From positions 1 through 12,164 of the forward strand of contig WQUF01000235.1 of assembly GCA_009785875.1 (NCBI GenBank): a stretch of DNA of 12,164 nt. Direction: 5' to 3'. Position numbers and translations under genes: made by a program. The first letter of the stretch is position 1. Each line of letters begins with the position of its first letter. Below, piece after piece: positions 6,617 through 12,164 of the stretch. A model generated the notes under the pieces. It searched no databases and had not been told where the DNA came from. It worked only from the letters and a program-made list of their open reading frames with translations. The DNA is from Oscillospiraceae bacterium. GTDB lineage: Bacteria; Bacillota; Clostridia; Clostridiales; Clostridiaceae.

Positions 6617-7780
6617 ATGAATAATTTAGAAATTGAAAAAGCAAAAGAAAAGTTTGGCACTTTAATTGAAAATCAACTTAAGAGAGTAGAAAATTTAAAG
6701 TTGCAAGGCGATTTTATCAAATATGAAGAACTAGATACTATCATCATAGGGGTTTGTGGTGGTGATGGAATTGGACCTGCAATAACAAGTCAGGCTCAAA
6801 GGGTTTTGGAGTATTTATTAGACGATGAGATCAAATCCGGAAAGATTCAATTTAAAGTTATAAACGGTTTAACCATCGAAAGGCGTGCAAAAGAATCCTG
6901 TGCTATCCCTAAAGATGTCCTTTCTCAATTAAAAGAGTGCCATGTGATTTTAAAAGGACCTACTACGACACCGAAAAAGGGCGATGGATATCCTAACGTT
7001 GAATCTGCAAACGTTGCAATGAGAAAAGAATTGGATTTATTTGCAAATGTCCGTCCGGTTCATATAAAAGAGCAGGGAATAGACTGGACTTTCTTTAGAG
7101 AAAATACAGAAGGTGCATATGCTGCAGGAAAAGAAGGCATCGAAATCACTGAGGATTTAGGAGTTGATTTTACATTTGTAACTACAGGAGGGTGTGAAAG
7201 GATCATCGAAGCTGCTTTCCAATATGCAAGAGCGAATAATAAGACTCGTGTTACAGCGGTTACAAAGGCTAATGTGATTAAGCTCACCGATGGAAAGTTT
7301 TTAGACGTATTTTATAAAATATCAGAAAAATATCCTGAAATCACTGCAGATGATTGGTTTATCGATATCATGACAGCAAAACTGATAGATGAGAAAAGAA
7401 GAAGAGAATTCCAAGTGATGGTCTTACCTAATTTATATGGAGATATTCTCACTGATGAAGCAGCTGAATTTCAAGGAGGAGTTGGGACAGCAGGCAGCGC
7501 AAACATTGGTAAAAGATACGCTATGTTTGAAGCTATACACGGTTCTGCTCCAAGGATGGTGGAAGAAGGCAGAGAAAAATATGCAGATCCTAGCAGCGTT
7601 ATTCGTGCAGGAGCCATGCTTTTAGCGCATATTGGATATACTGAAAAAGCTAATAGGCTCTATAAAGCTTTAGATATTTGCACAGTTTGTGAAAAGAAAA
7701 TAACTATTACTGGTCGTGACACTGGAGCAACATCTTCGGAATTTGCAGACTATATTATGAAAACTATAACTGAAATTTAA
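6617..7780 (+). CDS. Isocitrate/isopropylmalate dehydrogenase family protein, most likely isocitrate dehydrogenase
   Basis: Cytoplasmic NAD(P)-dependent beta-decarboxylating dehydrogenase of 387 residues, probably converting isocitrate to 2-oxoglutarate for glutamate synthesis. The fold begins near residue 42 (IIIGVCGGDGIGP), after a roughly 40-residue N-terminal extension. The full isocitrate set is visible: S130, N132, R136 and R146 in ESANVAMRKELDLFANVRP, R161 and Y168 in RENTEGAYA, K217, D250, and D276/D280 in GDILTDEA. S130 and N132 are the isocitrate-type residues, unlike the Leu-rich segment of isopropylmalate dehydrogenase. The cofactor segment reads HGSAPR, so the Asp typical of NAD enzymes is Arg312-like; NADP use is possible but not certain. 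AAAGGAGA precedes the ATG. It stands alone between two terminators, with no leu or aconitase gene beside it. Homoisocitrate or another 2-hydroxyacid substrate is not excluded. Confidence 0.85.
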   Translation: MNNLEIEKAKEKFGTLIENQLKRVENLKLQGDFIKYEELDTIIIGVCGGDGIGPAITSQAQRVLEYLLDDEIKSGKIQFKVINGLTIERRAKESCAIPKDVLSQLKECHVILKGPTTTPKKGDGYPNVESANVAMRKELDLFANVRPVHIKEQGIDWTFFRENTEGAYAAGKEGIEITEDLGVDFTFVTTGGCERIIEAAFQYARANNKTRVTAVTKANVIKLTDGKFLDVFYKISEKYPEITADDWFIDIMTAKLIDEKRRREFQVMVLPNLYGDILTDEAAEFQGGVGTAGSANIGKRYAMFEAIHGSAPRMVEEGREKYADPSSVIRAGAMLLAHIGYTEKANRLYKALDICTVCEKKITITGRDTGATSSEFADYIMKTITEI

Positions 7781-7795
7781 AGAGAATGTTCATAA

Positions 7796-7836
7796 TGAAT
7801 AAATATGTGCGCTTAGCACATATTTATTCACTTTTT
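7796..7836 (+). terminator. Rho-independent terminator between convergent genes
   Basis: TGAATAAATATGTGC (7796-7810) pairs perfectly over 15 bases with 7816-7830, around the 5-base loop GCTTA, followed by CTTTTTATTTTATT. It ends the dehydrogenase transcript. The convergent aminotransferase gene stops at 7843, so the same hairpin could also act on the opposite strand, although the T-run on that side is weak. Confidence 0.88.
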
Positions 7837-7842
7837 ATTTTA

Positions 7843-9036
7843 TTATTTTTGGCTATAATTTTCTAAAGCTAATTTTAAAATTTTGATTGAATCTTCTAAA
7901 GCTTCACAATTTAAGCAATAAGAAAATCTCACTTCATTTAATCCTTCACTTGATGGATCAGAATAAAATCCGTTAGCCGGTGCCATCATCACAGTTTTAT
8001 TATCCATCCTGAAATCAGTTAAGAGCCATTTGCAAAAATCTTCTGAATTTTTAACCGGAAGCTTTGCAACAATATAAAATGCTCCTGCAGGCTTTTCACA
8101 TACGACTCCAGGAATTGAGTTAAGACCAGCATGTAAAATGTCTCTCCGCCTTCTATATTCTATTCGAACTGCATCTAAATATTCCTTTGGAGTTTTAATT
8201 AGAGCAGCAGCACCAACTTGTTCAAGCGTAGGGGAGCTTAATCTCGCCTGTGACATTTTAAGAGTATTTCCAACGAGATCTTTGTTTTTTGATGCAATCA
8301 CTCCAACCCTTGCACCACATGCAGAATATCTCTTTGAGATGCTATCTATTAAAACAGTTCTGTCTTTCATATCTTCCCTATAAGTGGGAGAATGATTCTT
8401 ACCTGTTTCATAAATGAATTCCCTATAAACTTCGTCAGTTATATAATATAAATCGTGCTTAATGCATAGATCGCATAGCATATCTACTTCTTCTTCAGTA
8501 TATACAACTCCAGTAGGGTTTCCTGGGCTTGAAAGGAGCAAAGCTTTAGTATTTGGTTTTAAAGATGATTCCAAGGTGGAAAAAGAAGGGATCCTAAAAC
8601 CATCTTCTGCTTTGGTCGGAAAAGTAACTATTTGATTTCCAACGATATCTGCTATATTTCTATAATTAGAATAAAACGGATTTGATGTTAAAATTGAATC
8701 TCCCTGGTCAAGGCAAGCTGAGAGTGCAAATAGTAATGCTTCACTTCCACCATTTGTAACCAGGAGTTCGTCTTCAGAAAATTCTAAATCTATAGTCTTA
8801 TAATATTCAATGAAACTTTGAATTAATGGATTTATCCCTTGAGAATCAGAATAAGAAAGCACCTTTTGATCGAAGCTTTTAACAGCATCAAAGAACAATT
8901 TTGGTGTTTCAACGTCTGGTTGCCCAATATTTAATTGATAAATATACACACCTTGTTTCTTCGCTTCAGCAGCGTAAGGATTTAGTTTTCTTATGGGAGA
9001 AAAAAGCATATTTTGTATTCTATTAGATAATTTCAA
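7843..9036 (-). CDS. Class I/II pyridoxal-phosphate aminotransferase (aspartate aminotransferase family)
   Basis: Cytoplasmic fold-type I PLP enzyme of 397 residues, the normal length for the family. Motifs: LNIGQPDVETP (35-45, substrate side), NGGSEAL (95-101, PLP phosphate), SPGNPTG (170-176, with N173), TDEVY (200-204, with D201 to the PLP ring nitrogen and Y204), SISKRYSACGARVG with the Schiff-base K235, and EVRFSY with R370 that binds the substrate alpha-carboxylate. All are intact, so it should transfer an amino group from an amino acid to a 2-oxo acid. The amino acid used (Asp, Ala, aromatic or other) cannot be read reliably. The start is TTG at 9036, supported by a very strong AGGGAGGTG site 5-6 bases upstream; the first in-frame ATG is at residue 10 and lacks one. 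Monocistronic, convergent with the dehydrogenase. Confidence 0.92.
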   Translation of the reverse strand: MKLSNRIQNMLFSPIRKLNPYAAEAKKQGVYIYQLNIGQPDVETPKLFFDAVKSFDQKVLSYSDSQGINPLIQSFIEYYKTIDLEFSEDELLVTNGGSEALLFALSACLDQGDSILTSNPFYSNYRNIADIVGNQIVTFPTKAEDGFRIPSFSTLESSLKPNTKALLLSSPGNPTGVVYTEEEVDMLCDLCIKHDLYYITDEVYREFIYETGKNHSPTYREDMKDRTVLIDSISKRYSACGARVGVIASKNKDLVGNTLKMSQARLSSPTLEQVGAAALIKTPKEYLDAVRIEYRRRRDILHAGLNSIPGVVCEKPAGAFYIVAKLPVKNSEDFCKWLLTDFRMDNKTVMMAPANGFYSDPSSEGLNEVRFSYCLNCEALEDSIKILKLALENYSQK

Positions 9037-9101
9037 AAAAACACCTCCCTTATAAATTCATGATCTTATACAGTAAAAATCAAAACTTAATTCACATTTT
9101 T

Positions 9102-9130
9102 ATTATATTAAAAGTATCTTTAAGTGTCAA
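9102..9130 (-). promoter_or_regulatory. Perfect-consensus sigma-A promoter of the aminotransferase gene
   Basis: On the minus strand TTGACA (9125-9130) and TATAAT (9102-9107) are both exact and 17 bases apart, the ideal arrangement. Transcription should begin near 9095, about 58 bases before the TTG start. The spacer contains an imperfect inverted repeat (TTAAAG-ATA-CTTTTAA), which could be an operator or chance in AT-rich DNA. Confidence 0.85.
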
Positions 9131-9162
9131 TTTTATTGCTTTTTTTTTATAGCTATATAGTT

Positions 9163-9168
9163 TATAAT
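9163..9168 (+). promoter_or_regulatory. Possible -10 box for miaB-mutS
   Basis: An exact TATAAT lies 65 bases before the miaB ATG. The expected -35 position holds only a T-run, and the nearest TTG-type hexamer (TTGCTT, 9136-9141) is 21 bases away. Weak evidence. Confidence 0.3.
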
Positions 9169-9232
9169 TATTCGTAGAAATGAAAATAGTGATAAATAAG
9201 CGAATTTTATTAAAATAAATTTGAGGGACCTT

Positions 9233-10552
9233 ATGAACAAACTTTACTTTATTGAAACATGGGGATGCCAGATGAATGAAGAAGATTCAGAAAAGCTTTC
9301 AGGCATGCTCATTAATTTAGGATACATATCTTCTAAAAAAAGAGAAGATGCTGATATTATAATTTTCAACACCTGTTGTGTTAGAGAAAATGCAGAACTT
9401 AAAGTCTATGGAAATTTAGGTGAATTGAAAGCACTAAAAAGGAAAAAACCTGATCTAAAGATTGCCGTCTGTGGATGTATGATGCAGCAAAGCTCTATGG
9501 CTCAAAAGCTGATTAAAAGATATCCTTTTGTGGACATCATATTTGGGACCCACAATGCTTATAAATTTCCTGAATATTTAAATAGGTGCATACAAGAAGA
9601 AAAATCAATAATCGAAATATTCCATAAAGAAGAAAAAATAGTAGAAGGAATTCCAGTAGATAGGCTGAGCAGCGTTAAAGCATTTGTTACAATAATGTAT
9701 GGGTGCAATAATTTTTGTACTTATTGCATAGTACCATTTGTTAGAGGAAGAGAACGAAGCCGTACACCAAAGAATATAATAAATGAGATAAATGATCTTG
9801 CTTCAAAGGGATATAAAGAGATCACACTTTTAGGACAGAATGTCAACTCTTATGGAAAAGATCTTAGTGAAAAGGTATCCTTCGCTTCACTCTTAGAAAC
9901 TATAGCACAAATAGATGGTATTTTAAGGATAAGATTTATGACATCTCACCCCAAGGATTTAACAGATGATCTAATAGATGTGATCTCTAGAAATTCTAAA
10001 ATAGTAAATCAAATTCACCTTCCTGTTCAATCAGGATCTACAAATATATTAAAAAAGATGAATAGAGGTTATACCAGAGAACAATATTTAAATTTGATAC
10101 ATAAGATAAAGGATAAGATACCTGATGTAGCGATAACCACTGATATAATAATTGGATTTCCAGGAGAGACAGAAGAAGATGTTTTAGATACCATATCCCT
10201 TTGCATAGAAGTAAAATTTGACTCTGCTTTTACATTTATTTACTCGAAAAGAGAAGGCACAGTAGCTTATAATTACCATGACGATGTTTCCGATGAAATA
10301 AAACACTATAGATTTAATAGATTAATCAAAGTTTTAGATGAAATTTCTCTATCAAATAATGAAAAATGCTTAAATGGAGAATTCGACATTTTAGTGGAAG
10401 GCCCTAGTAAAAATGATGAAAGCAGGCTCATGGGAAGGACTGAAGGAGGAAAATTAGTCAATTTTTCTGGTACTGAAGATATGATAGGTAAACTAGTTAA
10501 AGTAAAAATTACAGATGTGAGGGCTCACTCTCTTATAGGTGAGATCCTTTAA
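9233..10552 (+). CDS. miaB: tRNA-2-methylthio-N6-dimethylallyladenosine synthase MiaB
   Basis: Radical-SAM methylthiotransferase of 439 residues that adds the methylthio group at C2 of (iso)pentenyl-A37 in tRNAs reading UNN codons. The N-terminal UPF0004 domain binds one 4Fe-4S cluster through C12 (WGCQMN), C48 (NTCCVRE) and C82 (CGCMMQ). The radical SAM cluster is held by C158, C162 and C165 (YGCNNFCTYC). The MiaB-specific VRGRERSR, LLGQNVNSYG and TSHPKD segments follow, with a C-terminal TRAM domain (about 375-438). These features favour MiaB over MtaB or RimO. A TTG 12 bases upstream is possible, but GAGGG (9223-9227) sits 5 bases before the ATG at 9233, which is chosen. mutS follows 41 bases later, the usual clostridial order. 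Confidence 0.96.
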   Translation: MNKLYFIETWGCQMNEEDSEKLSGMLINLGYISSKKREDADIIIFNTCCVRENAELKVYGNLGELKALKRKKPDLKIAVCGCMMQQSSMAQKLIKRYPFVDIIFGTHNAYKFPEYLNRCIQEEKSIIEIFHKEEKIVEGIPVDRLSSVKAFVTIMYGCNNFCTYCIVPFVRGRERSRTPKNIINEINDLASKGYKEITLLGQNVNSYGKDLSEKVSFASLLETIAQIDGILRIRFMTSHPKDLTDDLIDVISRNSKIVNQIHLPVQSGSTNILKKMNRGYTREQYLNLIHKIKDKIPDVAITTDIIIGFPGETEEDVLDTISLCIEVKFDSAFTFIYSKREGTVAYNYHDDVSDEIKHYRFNRLIKVLDEISLSNNEKCLNGEFDILVEGPSKNDESRLMGRTEGGKLVNFSGTEDMIGKLVKVKITDVRAHSLIGEIL

Positions 10553-10593
10553 TAAATTTGAGATAAGTCTTAGATAGAAGGTGATTATGTTTT

Positions 10594-12164
10594 ATGGCTT
10601 TAAGTCCTATGATGCAGCACTATATGAAAGTAAAAGATGAATATAAAGATGAGCTTGTTTTCTATAGGCTTGGCGACTTTTACGAGATGTTCTTTGATGA
10701 TGCTAAAATAGCTTCCAAAGAATTAGAGCTTACGCTTACAGGAAAGGATTGTGGGCTTTCAGAAAGAGCTCCAATGTGCGGTGTACCATTTCATGCAGCA
10801 GAAAGTTATATCGCAAGGCTCGTAAATAAGGGTTACAAAGTATGTATATGCGAACAAATGGAAGATCCGAAAGATGCAAAGGGGATAGTAAAAAGGGATG
10901 TTGTGAAGGTAATAACTAAAGGCACCCTCACCAATACGAGCTTTTTAGAAGATAAAAGAAATAACTATATACTCTGCGTCCTGGTAGCCATGAATCAAGT
11001 TTTTCTATGTTTTTGCGATATTTTAACTGGAGAATTTAAAGCCACGGCATTTGCTTTTGAAGAAGGGACCCTTATTTCTGAAATAAGCAAAGTTTCTCCA
11101 TCTGAGATAATTTTATTCCATGAAAATGAAGATTTAGAGAAAACAATAAAGAATAAAATCAATGTACTCATAACTTATACTGATGAAGATGAGCCCAATA
11201 TGAACGATTTTTTGGATAAGAGCTTTTCTAATGCTAAAAACATCAAATACCAGGGGCTTAAAAGGGTGTGCTTTAAACTTTTGAAATACATAGAGTATAC
11301 TCAAAAATCATCCTTAAGCCATATCGATAAAGTGGAATTTTACAGCACAAAGGATTTTATGTCTATAGATTTAAACTCAAAGAAAAACCTTGAACTATTA
11401 GAAAATATGGTAGATAAGGGGAAAAAAGGATCTCTTCTCTGGGTCCTGGACGAAACAGTGACTTCTATGGGAGGCAGGACTTTAAGAAAATGGATCGAAC
11501 TTCCTCTATATAATGAAAAGAAGATTAAAAATAGATTAGACTCAGTTGAGGAATTAAAAAACGATATGATCCTAAGAGAAAACATAAAGGAATCCCTTTC
11601 AAAGATATATGACATGGAGAGAATCCTCGGGAAAGTATGCTCAAAATCTGTAAACGCAAAGGAGCTTATTGCACTTAAAAATTCTCTTTCAAATTTACCT
11701 GGTTTAAAAGATTTTATTAAAAATTGCAGCACGACATCTTTAAAATATGTATATGATAATTTAGATCTATTGGAAGATATTCACGATATATTAGAAAAAT
11801 CTATAATGGATTCTCCTACTATAACCATAAAAGAAGGGGATATAATTAAAGATGGATTTAATAAAGATATAGATGAATTTAGACGTGCTAAAAGAGAGGG
11901 AAAAGATTGGGTCCTTGAGCTTGAAGCAAAGGAAAGGGAATTTACTGGCATTAAATCATTAAAGGTCGGCTATAACAAGGTATTTGGATACTATATCGAA
12001 ATAACGAGAGCAAATTTCAATCTGATCCCAGAAGGCAGGTACATGAGGAAGCAGACATTGTCAAATGCAGAGAGGTTTATCACTGAAGAACTTAAGACAA
12101 TAGAAGAGAAGATATTAAATGCAGAGAGCAGCTTAAACGATTTAGAATATGAAGTCTTTGTTTC
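10594..12164 (+). CDS. mutS: DNA mismatch repair protein MutS, N-terminal 523 residues (runs off right edge)
   Basis: The frame is open from ATG 10594 to the window end. It encodes MALSPMMQHYMKVKDEYKDE followed by FYRLGDFYEMFFDDA, the MutS mismatch-binding domain. F29 and E31 form the F-x-E pair that stacks on and contacts the mispaired base, which marks this as MutS1 rather than MutS2. APMCGVPFHAAESYIARL and VKRDV complete domain I. The connector, the lever region (LLWVLDETVTSMGGRTLRKWI) and the clamp with KVGYNKVFGYYIEI (457-470) follow. About 350 residues are missing at the C-terminus, including the ATPase domain with the Walker motifs. AAGGTGAT (10578-10585) serves as the ribosome binding site; an ATG at 10587 is out of frame and closes after 17 codons. 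It is co-directional with miaB and probably in one operon. Confidence 0.96.
   Translation, partial: MALSPMMQHYMKVKDEYKDELVFYRLGDFYEMFFDDAKIASKELELTLTGKDCGLSERAPMCGVPFHAAESYIARLVNKGYKVCICEQMEDPKDAKGIVKRDVVKVITKGTLTNTSFLEDKRNNYILCVLVAMNQVFLCFCDILTGEFKATAFAFEEGTLISEISKVSPSEIILFHENEDLEKTIKNKINVLITYTDEDEPNMNDFLDKSFSNAKNIKYQGLKRVCFKLLKYIEYTQKSSLSHIDKVEFYSTKDFMSIDLNSKKNLELLENMVDKGKKGSLLWVLDETVTSMGGRTLRKWIELPLYNEKKIKNRLDSVEELKNDMILRENIKESLSKIYDMERILGKVCSKSVNAKELIALKNSLSNLPGLKDFIKNCSTTSLKYVYDNLDLLEDIHDILEKSIMDSPTITIKEGDIIKDGFNKDIDEFRRAKREGKDWVLELEAKEREFTGIKSLKVGYNKVFGYYIEITRANFNLIPEGRYMRKQTLSNAERFITEELKTIEEKILNAESSLNDLEYEVFV

Noticed and set aside
7060..7287. Short open frames inside the dehydrogenase and aminotransferase genes (also 7437-7625 and 8138-8383)
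   Set aside because: Overlap fully with well-supported genes and have no start signals or known motifs.
6617..7780. 3-Isopropylmalate dehydrogenase (leuB)
   Set aside because: Ser130 and Asn132 and the RENTEG motif are isocitrate-type, and there are no leuA, leuC or leuD genes nearby.
11340..11732. Minus-strand open frame of 130 codons
   Set aside because: Lies wholly inside mutS on the other strand, with no ribosome binding site and no recognisable domain.

Overview
The window is AT-rich, with AGA/ATA-heavy codon use, strong AGGAGG-type ribosome binding sites and GTG/TTG starts. Together with the miaB-mutS gene pair, this points to a low-GC Firmicute of the Clostridia. The species cannot be named from the sequence alone. 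Every stretch without a gene is shorter than about 210 bases.

Layout: (1) A leftward pair, an M42-family metallo-aminopeptidase followed by the start of cinA, which runs off the left edge. (2) A rightward block of three consecutive VanW-domain proteins (1424-6547), each with one membrane anchor, a peptidoglycan-binding-type region and a C-terminal VanW domain. (3) A rightward isocitrate dehydrogenase-type gene between two strong hairpin terminators. (4) A leftward class I aminotransferase with a perfect sigma-A promoter. (5) A rightward miaB followed by mutS, which runs off the right edge.

The VanW block is the accessory part of the window. VanW domains are now known, from work on Clostridioides difficile, to be catalytic domains of a cysteine-dependent class of L,D-transpeptidases that make 3-3 peptidoglycan cross-links. 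The first two proteins keep the GGGVCQ(L/V)STT cysteine motif and a downstream histidine. The third has lost both (Cys to Ser, His to Pro, one glycine deleted) but keeps the rest of the fold, so it looks like a pseudoenzyme beside two active paralogues. The three also differ at their ends: the first and third have acidic cytoplasmic N-terminal tails, and the second has a 16-unit hexapeptide tail encoded by 18-bp tandem repeats. The best reading is a locally duplicated and diverged cell-wall cross-linking cluster. No van ligase or two-component genes are present, so it is not a vancomycin-resistance operon.

The remaining genes are housekeeping: tRNA methylthiolation (miaB), mismatch repair (mutS), central metabolism and amino acid metabolism.
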